A stretch of 26,742 nucleotides of DNA from Plantago elongata (lineage: Eukaryota; Streptophyta; Magnoliopsida; Lamiales; Plantaginaceae), in NCBI GenBank assembly GCA_036897095.1, contig JAYMSP010002039.1, positions 1-26,742 of the forward strand, written 5' to 3'. The notes under the pieces were generated by a model. It saw nothing but the letters and a program-made list of their open reading frames with translations, searched no databases and was not told the DNA's origin. The translations under genes and the position numbers were made by a program. Positions 1 to 10,580 of the stretch are shown here, in pieces. Positions within the stretch are counted from its first letter, which is position 1. Each line of letters opens with the position of its first letter.

Positions 1-978
1 ACTCTCTCCTTCTTCTCCTCTCAATTGCTCTCATTTCCCCTCTCGTTTCCCCTCATTTTTGCTTTTCCGGTCAAAATTCCGGCCAAGCTCCGCCTGAGCT
101 CCGGCGACCCGCCACCGGTCCCGACCACCCACACCCAAACTGCCTAACCCCTCCCGGTAGCATCGTTCGTTCGACCAAATACCGGAAAAATTCTTCGAAC
201 GAATTCGATCCAATTCGGATAAACGAACGAAGAATAGTTTAATAATTTAAATCGTCTCGTCCCGACTTCGTTCGCTACGCCGTTACGCTCGACGTGCATT
301 TGGTTAGTACCGCGTTATTTTATTATTATTTTATTATTAATTACCATTCGTTAATAATTCATTATTAATTTATCATTAGTAAATAATTATCGTCGTTAAT
401 TAATTACTGTTATTTAATTATCGTAATTAATTACTGCTAACTGAATATCATTAATTTAATTAATTAACAGTAAAAGTTATATCGCTAATTACCGTAGGTA
501 ATTATCGTAAGCTAATTATTGTTCGTCTTAATTACTAGTTAGTTATCGTTAAGCTAATGATTAATTAATTTTAATCAATGTTAATGATCAATTAGTGTAA
601 TTAATTATGGTAATTAATTTACAGTATGATTATCCGTTAAAAGTTAATTACTGTAGTAAAGCTAATTACTGGTTAATTATCGTTAAGTAATTACGGTTAG
701 TCGTAATTAATAATTAACCACTGACAGTCGTAAGTAGTAACTAAATATTAGTACTCCTTAATTAGCGAGTAACACGCATTAATCAATAGCGTGAATAAAT
801 AAATGAAGGATTAATTATTAATTATCGATTAGTAATAGTAATTGAAGTACTATTAAAAATGTCGACTGGCCGTCGACTAGAAGTTAAATATCATGTAGTA
901 ATATACTGTTGGGAAATGAGATTGGAAGACTTTTCGTCTGTAGGGGATTATTAGTTAGAAAGGATAATGAGTAGGTAT
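1..978. repeat. Repeat-rich non-coding stretch, probably retrotransposon-derived
   Basis: Positions 1-60 are pyrimidine-rich (CTCTC/TTCTTC runs). 60-180 is GC-rich with CCGG and GCCGG words, a composition often seen in leaders and LTRs of plant retrotransposons. From about 300 to 880 the sequence is very AT-rich and built from loose variants of TTAATTA, TAATTACTG and TTATCGTAA. I see no convincing reading frame. It abuts the LTR-like segment and may belong to the same element, but the window starts inside it, so its limits cannot be fixed. Confidence 0.4.
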
Positions 979-1560
979 TGAAACACCCGAAATACCAACG
1001 TATCAAATTAACCGGATAAATGACGTAACTAAAAGACAATAAGTAACCGAATAAGATCTTATTAAACTGTCGGGTACTTAAACAGTATTATTATCTGTTT
1101 ATCAGGACTTACAAAAGCTCCTGAGGTACCGGATAACAACGGTGAGTGACTACTGGCTTTCGGCAACCGGCCCTGGGAAAGTTTGACTCTGTTCAATTGT
1201 CTCATTTCAATTCCTGTACATGTTTATCTGTCTGATTGTCTAATTTCGACTTCCCGACTTAGTTGACTGGCGGTATAAGTGGTAGATGATCTATACTTAG
1301 GAATCCTTTATTAACGGGACATTTTATTACCCCAATTGCTGATTAGTAGGGAATCCCGAGTATTGTCTACGTATCCTGACTCCGATCTAGGGTTCTAACT
1401 TATCGTTAATCTGCACTTAGCAGACACTACTCGTCTAGCCTTGACATTTATTGCTCCAATTGCTGTACTTGTCCTTGTATTAACCTAACTTAGTCCCCTA
1501 ATTAATATTGGGTACCGAAACCCGATATCACTTCCGGTTATCGTATTCACTCCTGATTAA

Positions 1561-1706
1561 TAGTCATGCCACTGACACTGTTATTGGTCCTATTTCCTGA
1601 TCCTGTTACTATCCTGAGTTCACTCTTGTTCGCTAGTCATGTCACTGACACCGTTATTGGTCTTGTATCCTGTTCCTCTCTCCTGTTACGGTTATCCTGA
1701 TCTTGT
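1561..1706. repeat. 73-bp direct tandem repeat, two diverged copies
   Basis: Both copies start with TAGTCATG, at 1561 and 1634, followed by CACTGACAC(T/C)GTTATTGGTC and a CCTGTTACT-type stretch. The spacing is 73 bp. The surrounding 1500-1750 also contains many CCTGATC/CCTGTTAC words, so this is the clearest unit of a wider degenerate array inside the LTR-like segment. Confidence 0.7.
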
Positions 1707-1874
1707 TACTGTCCCGTTACTGTACTGCATCTGTATGTTACTCCTGTTCCTGATCCTCATGTACTGCATTGCACGAAAACTATTTTCCTGAAAGTATAAC
1801 TACACACTAATAAAAATGTTTTGGGAAACCGTTCACGTCTTGTCTTGTTTAGCTGGGTGATATCACTTTCAGCA

Positions 1875-2106
1875 TTAGTCATGGCGGTCGCTAAGTGGCA
1901 TGCGGAGCGAAGCGCTGTATCGTGTATACACGGTACGGGCACCTCTCGAATCCGTAGGGGATCACCTCTAGGGGACTCGCCATGACACCTCTTATTATTG
2001 GTCATCCAGCAGTCGCTAAGTGGCACGCGGAGCGAAGCGCTGTATCGTGTATTCACGGTACGGGTACCTCTCGAATCCGTAGGGGATCACCTCTAAGGGA
2101 CTCGCC
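1875..2106. repeat. 125-bp direct tandem repeat, two copies
   Basis: Copy 1 (about 1884-1981) and copy 2 (about 2009-2106) share almost all of their bases at a spacing of 125 bp. Shared landmarks are GTCGCTAAGTGGCA, GCGGAGCGAAGCGCTGTATC and CTCGAATCCGTAGGGGATCA. The match continues leftward into ATTAGTCAT / ATTGGTCAT with a 2-bp length difference. Open frames across it on both strands only reflect the GC-richer composition and are not credible genes. Confidence 0.85.
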
Positions 2107-2510
2107 TGATGACTATCCCGTCTTGTTCCCGTTTGCGGTTTCCCCCTTGTACAAAAAACTACTGCCTGATCAGCAAGTGTGCTAGTTACATGTCTTGTTG
2201 CATAATTGCATACGCATACTCATGCATGCCTGATTGTCCTCACTGAGTCCTTGCGACTGACACTCTCCCTGTTTCCAATATTTTGCTTTCCCAGATTTCG
2301 AGCACGAAGGCGAACTTGGGGTAGAGTGCCAGACGGACTAACTGATTCCGCTGCTGGTTTACTTTAAAAGTGTGTGTTGGTTTATTTTTTCGTTTTTAAT
2401 TATCCGGAACATCTGGTTTGTAATGGATAATGTTTTGATATTTTAAATAAAATGTACTTGTAATATTCGTCGCAATCCTTGACGTCTGGACCTGATCCCG
2501 AACTGTTACA

Positions 2511-3360
2511 ATTTAGAATGCTGAGAAATACACTTACGCTTACACTACACTCTATACCTTACTTACATTCTTCCTAGCACAATTTATCTCTCAAGCAATA
2601 CAACTGGTTTCTAAGTTTTTTGTTGCGACCAAGGCTCTCGAAATCATAAGTAGTTCACAGGTTCTAAGTAGGTGTCCTGATCCTTTAACAACCATTGTTA
2701 TTTATGAAAGAGTTGATATATAGTATATCTTTCTGAGATTCATTCTCCAGAACAAGTATCATTGGACTTGACTCAGTAAAAAATCAAGCTACCATACATT
2801 GCATAAGTGTATTGACTTGATTCTTCAAGCTCTCTGAATATAACTGCAAAGTTATACAAGAAACTTACCTGACAATCATCATAACCAACAACAACACAGA
2901 CGTGGAGTACACGAAGTACTTGATTTGAAAAATGAAGGAACAACTCCAAGGTTATTTGAGTACATGAAGTACTTTGGCTCCAGGAGCTAGAGAACAACTC
3001 GGGGAAGGGGGGGGGGGGGGAATTTTGGTTGGGAACCAAGGGACTAGGAATCGAGGGATATGACATTTGTAAGGGAAATTCATTTATTTGTCTTAATGGA
3101 TTCTAGGTCTGAGAAAGGTCGAGTGGATTAGTTGGAGGATTAAGCCACCTCCAAATACAACTATATTGTTGTGTTATTTTTATTTATCTTTCTGTAATAC
3201 ACAGACTCGTTTTTGTTAAGCACAAAGCACTTATCTATTTAAAGTCTTCCGCTCTCTGAATCTAAGTATCCGATATCCAAACAGATATCTGAGAAATTGC
3301 GTTTATCGATAAAAATCTAAACCGGGAGTCGATTTCAAATTGCTCGGAGACATACACATT
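2511..3360. other. Region without recognisable gene
   Basis: I recognise no coding sequence or RNA gene. Contents include a run of 14 G at 3007-3020 and a short repeated phrase AGTACA(C/T)GAAGTACTT near 2906 and 2960. The stretch leads into the helicase remnant and may be part of the same decayed mobile element, but nothing proves it. Confidence 0.5.
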
Positions 3361-3974
3361 AAGGGTGGATCAGATTTAGAGGCAACTATGGTAAACAGTA
3401 AATATCCTCCATCGGTAGATCACATTGGTGATGGTCGATACTTCTAATATAAAGTCATCCTTGCTCCCACCAATGACATTGTCCAAGAGATAAATGACTA
3501 TATGAGGTAGTTGTTGCCTGGTGATGCCACAAAGTTCATGAATTCCAACATCATTTACCCTGACGAGGATGACATTGTGAACTGCGAAGATGTCTACTAG
3601 GTTGGATTCCTTAATACAATTAGGACTTCTCAAATTCCGAACCATATGATTGTTCGAAGGTTAGAAGCGCATAATGTTTTGATGAATATTGATCAATCAG
3701 TGTAGTTGTGTAACACAAATTGTTTGTTATTGCTATTGGAAAACACATCATCGAGACAAGAATCTTAACAATAACTCAGATAACGTTGACTCCATCAGAC
3801 CTTAGAAAGTTTCATATAAAATTCAAGCGAAGGCAGTTGTTAATATTCTTTTGCTATGCAATGAATATTAACAATAGTTAACGAAACTGGCTCATGTGTT
3901 TGTCTATCTACCCAAACTTGTCTTCAACACTGATAACTTCATGTTGCATCGTCAAGAGCCACAAGCAAAAATGA
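3361..3974 (+). pseudogene. PIF1/Helitron-type DNA helicase fragment, degenerate
   Basis: Read from 3361, the frame gives helicase C-terminal landmarks in the order found in plant PIF1-like and Helitron helicases: a YPPSVDHIGDGRYF-like stretch, ILAPTNDIVQEINDYM (about 3456-3506), LLPGDATKF, GFLNTI, IPNH and a MNIDQSV-L-CN segment ending near 3715. After a frameshift between about 3720 and 3738 it continues with GKHIIETRILT, LTPSDLRKFHIKFKRRQ and CYAMNINNS, matching the usual LTPSD, KF-RRQ-P and FAMTINKSQGQ blocks. The reading is broken by several in-frame stops, the frameshift and loss of the SQGQ block, so it is not functional. The N-terminal Walker A/B half is absent. It could be a Helitron relic or a cellular PIF1 retro-fragment; I see no clear Helitron end. 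The helicase identity is firm, the source is inference. Confidence 0.8.
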
Positions 3975-4200
3975 TCTTAAAATGTTGATATCATATGAGA
4001 TCGTGAATCTTTATACAATTATCTTATTTTTATGTATCTTTTTATATTGTCTGGAGGAATGAGTACCAAACGTCTAGTATTCCCTTACGCTCGACATCTT
4101 ATTTGTTTTTTACATTCAATATTCATACTTTAAAATTTTATATTTATGTGACGTGACGGACTAATAATACGGTAGTTTCTAAAAAGGGAAAATGAAAATG
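3975..4200. other. AT-rich spacer between helicase relic and STT3B
   Basis: AT-rich, no gene seen. It probably holds the distal promoter of the STT3B gene. A CTAGT at about 4074-4078 fits the Helitron CTRRT end, but there is no GC hairpin before it. Confidence 0.4.
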
Positions 4201-4405
4201 GAAAAATAGGACAAAGTAAGAGCCAGGAACACTAAGATGAGTAGTAGCAATGAGTGAGTAGGGTTTAATCCCTGAAAGAAAAAGAAAATTCGAAATCCAA
4301 ATCCATTTCTTCTTCTTCTTCTTCTCCTATGAATCAGTAATCAACAAAATCAATCCTCCGACCTGAACAAATCAAAACCCGATCGATCGATCGATCAATC
4401 CGAGC
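4201..4405 (+). promoter_or_regulatory. Proximal promoter and 5' leader of STT3B
   Basis: Upstream of the ATG are an (CTT)n pyrimidine tract at about 4307-4327, common in plant 5' leaders, and a GATCGATCGATCGATCAATC repeat at 4381-4400 directly before the start. No clear TATA box stands out. The transcription start is not visible, so the limits are approximate. Confidence 0.4.
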
Positions 4406-4767
4406 ATGGTCGCAGAGAAATCCGATCTGATGACGTCACCTGGCGTTACCTCTGTGCTGAAATCGTTGAAATTGAAGACGAAGCAGAAGGAGCTCCTGAT
4501 CCGCATCGGGATCCTCTGTCTCGTCTACATTCTCGCATTCGTGACTCGTCTGTTCAGTGTTCTGCGTTACGAGAGTATGATCCACGAGTTTGACCCCTAT
4601 TTCAATTACCGAGTCACTCAGTACCTAGTCAAAAATGGTTTCTATGAGTTCTGGAATTGGTTTGATTCCGAGAGCTGGTATCCTCTCGGAAGGATTATCG
4701 GCGGTACGCTGTATCCCGGACTTATGGTTACTGCTGCCTTTATTTACTGGACTCTTCGTTTTTTTAG
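4406..4767 (+). CDS. STT3B: STT3B exon 1
   Basis: Encodes residues 1-120 and two bases of codon 121. It contains the cytosolic head, the first membrane span (about 31-52) and the metal/lipid-pyrophosphate-binding EFD motif. The donor is AG|GTACAT; the intron starts with a short CATA repeat. Confidence 0.93.
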
Positions 4768-7700
4768 GTACATACATACATACATTTTGCTCTTTCTTTA
4801 ATACTACTACTAGCTTGTTTTGCCCAGATCATCATCGTTTGATTTTGCTTGTTTAATACCACTAGCTTATTTAGCCGAGAACATCGATTGATTTTCCCAA
4901 CCATATTAGGTGCATTTCAGTACTTAAGATCACTTGTGTTCTGTTTATTACAAGGAAACACTGAGTGTTTAGCGTTTCTACACTTGTACAGCTGAAATGT
5001 AAGTGGAAAGGAAACCATAATCCAACTGTGGAAAGATAGGATCATGCAGTTTCGAAGCGTGAATACATAAGCGCTTTAGTGACTCTTTTATGTGGTTTGA
5101 AATGTCGAATAGTTTAACGAGATAAAGGTAAGTTAAATTAAGGTAGACAAAGTCCAAGAATCTATTTTATGGCTTTTCTTTTTTTTCATCCGTTTTCTGA
5201 GAGCATCTTTTGAAAGGAAACTTGTGTGGCTGTATGAACTATGGCAACGATTTATGATTACTGCCGTGTCTATATGTTGTATTGTTCCTTTTCTTTAGTA
5301 CATTTGCTTTAATGATTTTATAGCTTTTTATAAAAGGAAACTATGATCCAATTGTTGACAGATAGGATCGTACACTTTTAAGAAAGAATGCAAATAGGTC
5401 GGGGTTCGAGTCACCCTTTAGCCGTATCAAAAAAAAAAAGAAAGAACGCAAATAAGAAGAAAACCATATGGGGTTGGGATCTAAAGTTCAGCAGCACTGA
5501 ATGATATGCGTGATGGTCGTGTGTAGTTCCTGGACGCCATTTTATCCCAATTATTCTTCTGTGAAGTGTAAAATGTGGAATAGTAGAGATCTCTTAGAAT
5601 TACAGCCTAAGGTTGTGGAGATAACGTATATAGATTTGAGCCGACTAGGCAGTGGTTTAGCCCGGTTTGTAGATTTTTTTTGGGTTTAAAATGTATCGTG
5701 GAAGTGGGTGGAGAATATATATGCAACTAGGCTCATTTAATGAATATCACTATATAATTCCTGATTTTGGATGTGAACTGTTAAGAAATATGAGGGCCTC
5801 CTCAATTGAGAAACTATCTAATTACATTTGGTCTAGTCAACATTAATAAAAAAAGAAAAAGTTATGGGAGTGAATCTACTCTATTGCTATAAAGTACCCA
5901 GAGCAAAGTTACGCAGTAGAAGGATTGCACCTGTTGATGGAGTATGTCTGTTACTAAAAGCAGCGTTATACAACTGCTACAAAATTTGATGAAATTTATG
6001 TCCTTTATGTTCAATGGCCTGGCCAAAGCACCCTTGACATTATTAAAACCAGGTTTCTTCTTCGACTAGTATAGGTAACCAGATCATTTAACTCCAAGAA
6101 GCCTGTTTTTAACCAAATGGAATAATTCTACCTGTTTTCTTTTTGCTTGTATTTCATCTTGAATAATGATAACTCAGGTGTGGGTTCACAAGTAAGCTAA
6201 TTCGGGTTTGTGTGAGCATAATAATGTAATTATGACATATCCTGTGAATATCTTCGAGTTCAGTTATCATTTAGTGCATCTATTAATGAAAGGCTTATAT
6301 TTTGTCTGATTATGCCTCCTTTTACTATTACAATACTAATTATGGAATTGAGGATCTCACAGATACTTTCCACCTATTCCAGGTTTGCTGTTCACATTCG
6401 TGAAGTTTGTGTGCTCACAGCACCCTTTTTTGCATCTAACACCACCCTTGTTGCTTACTTCTTTGGTAAAGAGTTATGGGATTCGGGTGCGGGACTTGTA
6501 GCAGCTGCACTGATTGCTATTTGTCCTGGTTATATATCAAGGTCGGTTGCAGGTTCCTATGATAATGAGGGCGTTGCCATATTTGCGTTGCTGCTTACTT
6601 TTTACTTGTTTGTTAAAGCTGTGAATTCGGGCTCACTTGCCTGGTCCCTGGCCTCTGCTTTTGGGTACTTCTATATGGTCTCAGCTTGGGGTGGTTATGT
6701 TTTCATTATAAATCTTATCCCGCTATATGTGTTGGTTCTGTTGGTTGTTGGGAGATATTCGATGAGGTTATATGTCGCTTATAATTGCACATATGTGCTG
6801 GGAATGTTACTAGCAATGCAGATCCGATTTGTGGGTTTCCAGCATGTTCAATCTGGAGAACATATGGCAGCAATGGGAGTGTTTTTCTTGATGCAGGTAT
6901 TACTTTCATTTAGCCTCTGTTCAAGGTTATAGCCCATTCCACTTTGTAAAGCTTTCAAGATCATGATTTCGATCATAGGAATATACTGGCTTTTGGTTTT
7001 ATGTGTAGAAAATCTCCCTTTATCTGTAAATCGTGAATTAGAACTTTACTTTTGGTTGCTTGAGTTCAATGTTCATGTCGAATTGATATACTAATAAAAT
7101 GCCAGCTCGCTTTGGTATTTAAATTTACTACATTTAGATCACAGAGACCTAATTTCGTTGTTCCGCTTGTACATGGGACTGTCAATAAATTCCAGAGTCC
7201 TATTTCCAAAATTTGTTGAAATACAAATGTGGAAGGCAGTTGATGGAAGATAATGTGTGACTCAAGCTGTCAAGGGTGATAACACCAATTTCTGGATTAG
7301 GAAATTGCATCTAGAATTAGTGCCTGCATTAGGATTGTAGTAGGCTCTAATTGCGCTTCAGATAATCTATACATTGAATTTATTAATTTCTCACACTGAG
7401 GTGTGAAAACATGAAATAAGTTTAATATTAGGGAGTACCTCGAGTTGCTAAAGTGGGCATATCGTGTTTAAGGAGAGGTAGTTATCATTTTTTATTACTT
7501 CTCAGGTAATGATGCATACAACTAATTCCCTTCCTTTTGCAGGTCTTTTACTTCTTAGATTGGGTCAAGTACCTCTTGAATGACCCAAAGAAGTTCCACT
7601 CGTTCTTGAGTATTACAGTGACCACTGCAGTGCTTTTGGGGGCAATAGCTCTGGGTGTTGGTACTGCTTCTGGATACATTTCTCCCTGGACTGGTCGATT

Positions 7701-10254
7701 TTATTCTCTCCTTGATCCAACCTATGCAAAGGATCACATTCCCATAATTGCATCTGTATCTGAACATCAGCCGACTGCATGGTCGTCTTTCATGTTTGAC
7801 TTTCATATTCTGTTGCTGCTATTCCCTGCTGGTCTGTATTTCTGCTTCAAACGTTTGTCCGATGCTACAATCTTCATAGTGCTGTATGGTCTCACTAGTA
7901 TGTATTTTGCTGGAGTAATGGTGCGGTTGATACTTGTTGCCACACCTGCAGTGTGCCTTATTAGTGCTATTGCTGTCTCAGCGACTGTAAAGAATTTAAC
8001 TCAGGTAGTCAGGGCAAAGAGTAAGCTGATTCCTGCTGGTTCTGGTAAGGGAGCATCAAACAGCAAAGCCTCGTCGAAGGTTTGTATCTAGTGCTTATTC
8101 ACACAAAAAATGCATGCTAATATACTCTATTTATTTGCACGGTAATTTACTCAATGAATATCACGATTTGGTGATGTATTTGGACGTGTTTGCAATAGCT
8201 TCAACCTATTTGAAGGAGTTTATTTTAGGAAGTTGGTAAAAGTGGCTTACAGTAAATTAGGTGGATGTTTGCAAAAATGACCAAAGTCAAAGAAATAGCA
8301 AGAATAGTGTTTGCAAACTAGCTTTTTTGGATAAAAACAACTTAAAAGATGCTTGAGGAGTTACAAACCAACAATCTGCCAACTTCTAAGCTGGTGCAAC
8401 TTGCAGGCTCAAATTCAGCTTCTCCTTGAATTAAGTTATAAGCTGTTGCAACCCCTCCCCTCTCCCCCTCCACACACACACATACACACGTATCTGCATG
8501 GTTAGTCCATCATAGAAGCTAATTCTTCTGTATTTTGCATAGTGGGCTACAATGCTTAGTCTGTTCGCAAGTTGGTGATTGCAACAATTCAACATGTTAA
8601 CTGAATATGTGTATATATATTGTGGACCACTGTTATTGTTAGTGAGACCATACTCTTGATGGCCCATGTTCTTTTTTGTGCCTTTTTCTGAGAAGTAATC
8701 CTTGTCACCTGTGCTTACACAAACAGGGATCATTTGATCAATCGCCCCCTTTCCAGAAAAATGGTGCTATAGCTTTGCTGCTCTGTGTGTTTTACTTGCT
8801 TAGCAGATATGCTATACATTGTACTTGGGTCACATCAGAGGCATACTCTTCTCCGTCAATAGTTCTAGCTGCTAGGGGTGCTCATGGGAACAGGGTCATC
8901 TTTGATGACTACCGTGAGGCGTATTTCTGGCTGCGACAGAACACACCTCAAGATGCCAAAGTGATGTCTTGGTGGGATTATGGGTATCAGATTACTGCTA
9001 TGGGGAACAGAACAGTAATTGTAGATAATAACACCTGGAATAACACACATATTGCTACTGTTGGACGTGCCATGTCATCTTATGAAGACGAAGCATATGA
9101 AATAATGCGATCACTAGATGTTGACTACGTACTAGTGGTGTTTGGAGGCGTTACTGGTTACTCTTCTGATGATATTAACAAGTATATAATTCAATCCTCT
9201 TTGCCTATAGCTTTGCATTTACCATTCTTCTAACACATTGATGTAATTTATTCTGCATCAGATTTTTGTGGATGGTAAGAATTGGAGGAGGTGTTTTCCC
9301 TGTGATTAAGGAACCTGATTATCTTGTTAATGGGGAGTACCGTGTTGACAAAGGTGCAGCTCCAAAGATGTTGAACTGTCTAATGTAAGTTACTTTTCTT
9401 GAGCAATCCCACTGAATGTTATATGCTGATGTTTTGATTTGTTTCAAGACTTTTTCTGAAGCTAGTTTTCATCTAAAAAACAGACGATAAATTCTGATGT
9501 TATAAACTCCTCCAGACCTGTCATGGTATTAATAAGAAGTTTTTGGCCTTGCAATAGATTGTCCTCCTCCTATAATAACATAACAAAGTAAATAATTCTG
9601 ATGATATATAATCAAGATTAATTAATTATGCTATTTAGTATTTGGTGTATGATATAGTATTAACAATTTATTATCATACTATAGATATTTCCATCGGTCT
9701 AACCTGTTTTGCTTCTCCAAAATGTAAAGTACTATAATTGCTATTGTCAGTTACACAAACTCTTTACTAATACTTCTATCATATATTCTTTAATTGGTTC
9801 CCTTAATATGAGTATCAGGTACAAGCTATCTTATTATCGGTTTGGCGAGTTGACAACAGAACATGGAAAGCCTCCTGGGTAAGTATATATTTTCATTTTA
9901 TAGTGATTGTTTTGGATCTGTATTGCTTACATGTTTTTATTCCAAGACACCTCATATGTTATGAATCCTGCTTCATGGCACAAAATCCTTAACCACACTC
10001 AACTTGTTCAATCTCCCATTAGTTCTTACTACCTGGAAAAAAAACAGAGTTTTCATTGGTTGCATTAATAATTCCCGATCTCTAGCTAAAACTACTGTAT
10101 GGTAATTATGTTTTGGTCTGGCAGGTTCGACAGAGCAAGGGGGGTCGAAATTGGAAATAAAGACATAAAGCTTGAGTATTTAGAAGAGGCATTCACTACA
10201 TCAAACTGGATAGTAAGAATTTACAAGGTGAAACCCCCGAGTAATAGATGGTGA
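4406..10254 (+). CDS. STT3B: STT3B-type catalytic subunit of oligosaccharyltransferase (7 exons)
   Basis: Exons 4406-4767, 6383-6896, 7543-8079, 8727-9181, 9262-9384, 9819-9878 and 10125-10254 all join in frame at GT-AG introns to 726 residues plus stop, close to the size of plant STT3B. It is the catalytic subunit of the ER oligosaccharyltransferase, moving the lipid-linked glycan to asparagine in N-X-S/T sequons. Visible motifs are the first acidic motif EFD (61-63), the second acidic motif SYDNE (179-183), the SVSE motif of the external loop (363-366), WWDYG (553-557) followed by self-sequons N572 and N576 in DNNTWNNT, and the DK motif D620-K623-M627, whose K codon is split by intron 4. 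The N-terminal half is a chain of hydrophobic membrane spans; the C-terminal third is luminal. The start is the first ATG of the conserved N-terminal frame, with a short unstructured head before KSLKLKTKQ. No disabling change is seen. STT3B rather than STT3A is chosen from overall resemblance to the Arabidopsis STT3B protein as I remember it. Confidence 0.95.
5005..5396. repeat. Diverged 66-bp direct duplication within STT3B intron 1
   Basis: 5005-5070 and 5331-5396 align over AAAGGAAAC(C/T)AT(A/G)ATCCAA and GATAGGATC(A/G)T(G/A)CA, about 326 bp apart. A shorter match (GAAAGGAAACTTGTG) lies near 5213. This looks like an old duplication. The second copy's right end became the SINE target site. 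Confidence 0.6.
5380..5454 (+). mobile_element. 5'-truncated tRNA-derived SINE with target duplications
   Basis: The insert 5397-5437 is only 41 bp: GGTCGGGGTTCGAGTCACCC, then TTTAGCCGTATC and an A run. GGTTCGAGTC is a Pol III B box. It is flanked by AAGAAAGAATGCAAATA (5380-5396) and the same 17-mer with one T-to-C change (5438-5454), the signature of target-primed retroposition. The same 3' sequence occurs in the copy at 16649, so the two belong to one SINE family. The A box half is missing here. Confidence 0.8.
6383..6896 (+). CDS. STT3B: STT3B exon 2
   Basis: Encodes residues 121-292 after completing the split Arg codon. It starts with [17 protein letters not shown] and includes SVAGSYDNE and several membrane spans. 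The acceptor is CTATTCCAG and the donor CAG|GTATTA, phase 0. Confidence 0.93.
7543..8079 (+). CDS. STT3B: STT3B exon 3
   Basis: Encodes residues 293-471. It carries the conserved luminal loop [20 protein letters not shown] and the SVSEHQ motif, then further membrane spans, ending in a Ser/Lys-rich linker. The acceptor is TTTTGCAG and the donor AAG|GTTTGT, phase 0. Confidence 0.93.
8120..8450. repeat. Possible hAT-type fragments in STT3B intron 3
   Basis: GTGTTTGCAA followed by TAGCTT or CTAGCTT occurs near 8187 and 8310, with AACAACTTAAAAG after the second. Words such as GTGTTTGGCAAACAGCTT are typical of ends of some plant hAT MITEs. I see no paired terminus or target duplication, so the call is weak. 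Confidence 0.25.
8467..8489. repeat. CA microsatellite in STT3B intron 3
   Basis: A short interrupted (CA)n run, CCACACACACACATACACAC, following a C-rich CCCCTCCCCTCTCCCCCTCC-like tract. Confidence 0.8.
8727..9181 (+). CDS. STT3B: STT3B exon 4 (catalytic WWDYG)
   Basis: Encodes residues 472-622 and two bases of codon 623. It contains the last membrane span and the start of the luminal catalytic domain with WWDYG and the self-glycosylation sequons. The acceptor is ACAAACAG; the donor AA|GTATAT splits the DK-motif lysine codon. Confidence 0.93.
9262..9384 (+). CDS. STT3B: STT3B exon 5
   Basis: Follows an 80-bp intron and encodes [20 protein letters not shown] onward to LNCLM. The donor is AT|GTAAGT. 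It completes the DK motif. Confidence 0.92.
9819..9878 (+). CDS. STT3B: STT3B exon 6 (60 bp)
   Basis: A 60-bp exon encoding [20 protein letters not shown] with flanking split codons. The acceptor is AGTATCAG and the donor GG|GTAAGT. The protein matches the family here, which fixes this tiny exon. Confidence 0.9.
10125..10254 (+). CDS. STT3B: STT3B exon 7 (C-terminus)
   Basis: Encodes [20 protein letters not shown] through to the terminal SNRW and a TGA at 10252-10254. It is the standard C-terminal end of plant STT3B. Confidence 0.93.
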
Positions 10255-10580
10255 TTAAGTCCCTCTCTTGGCGGATTACAGATGTTCAAACCTTGATGAG
10301 TTGAAGGCTAGGTAAATTAGACATTGTAGATTTCTCTATTGTAACATTATTAAGGTTACAATTTCGCGGTGTTTGGTTTTGTTCTCCTTTATTATGGTGT
10401 CTGCCGAGATTTTGTAGTGCCCTTTTGCATCGTTAATGAGATCAAAAGCTACTGAGTTATTCTCCTGTCTATCCTGTTCACCATTTCCCTAGTGTCTTTA
10501 CCTTAGTGACGTACTTTATTTGGGAAGCCATAGACATAGATAGTGGCGTTTCTTTTTAATAAATCCAAATTCATTTGCAA
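10255..10580 (+). promoter_or_regulatory. STT3B 3' untranslated region with polyadenylation signal
   Basis: AATAAA lies at 10558-10563, about 300 bp after the stop, a plausible plant 3' UTR length. The intervening sequence is T-rich with TTGTA words that could serve as upstream elements. The cleavage site cannot be seen. Confidence 0.5.

Larger units (their letters stand above)
979..2510 (+). mobile_element. Probable LTR or LTR-end region of an LTR retrotransposon
   Basis: The segment starts TGAAACACCCGAAATACC and ends GAACTGTTACA. Many plant Ty3-type LTRs start TGTAACACCC and end in GGTGTTACA, so these look like matching, slightly mutated termini. An AATAAA-containing tract lies near the 3' end (about 2442-2450), as expected for an LTR polyadenylation signal. 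The interior has no coding capacity but two tandem repeats. I see no primer-binding site after 2510 and no convincing target duplication, so it may be a solo or truncated LTR. A second LTR copy is not in the window, which keeps the call tentative. Confidence 0.4.

Noticed and set aside
1757-2185. Opposed open frames over the 125-bp repeat
   Set aside because: Both are repeated non-coding DNA; the reading frame is open by composition only.
4070-4080. Helitron 3' end (CTAGT) after the helicase relic
   Set aside because: CTRRT is short and no hairpin precedes it; chance is likely.
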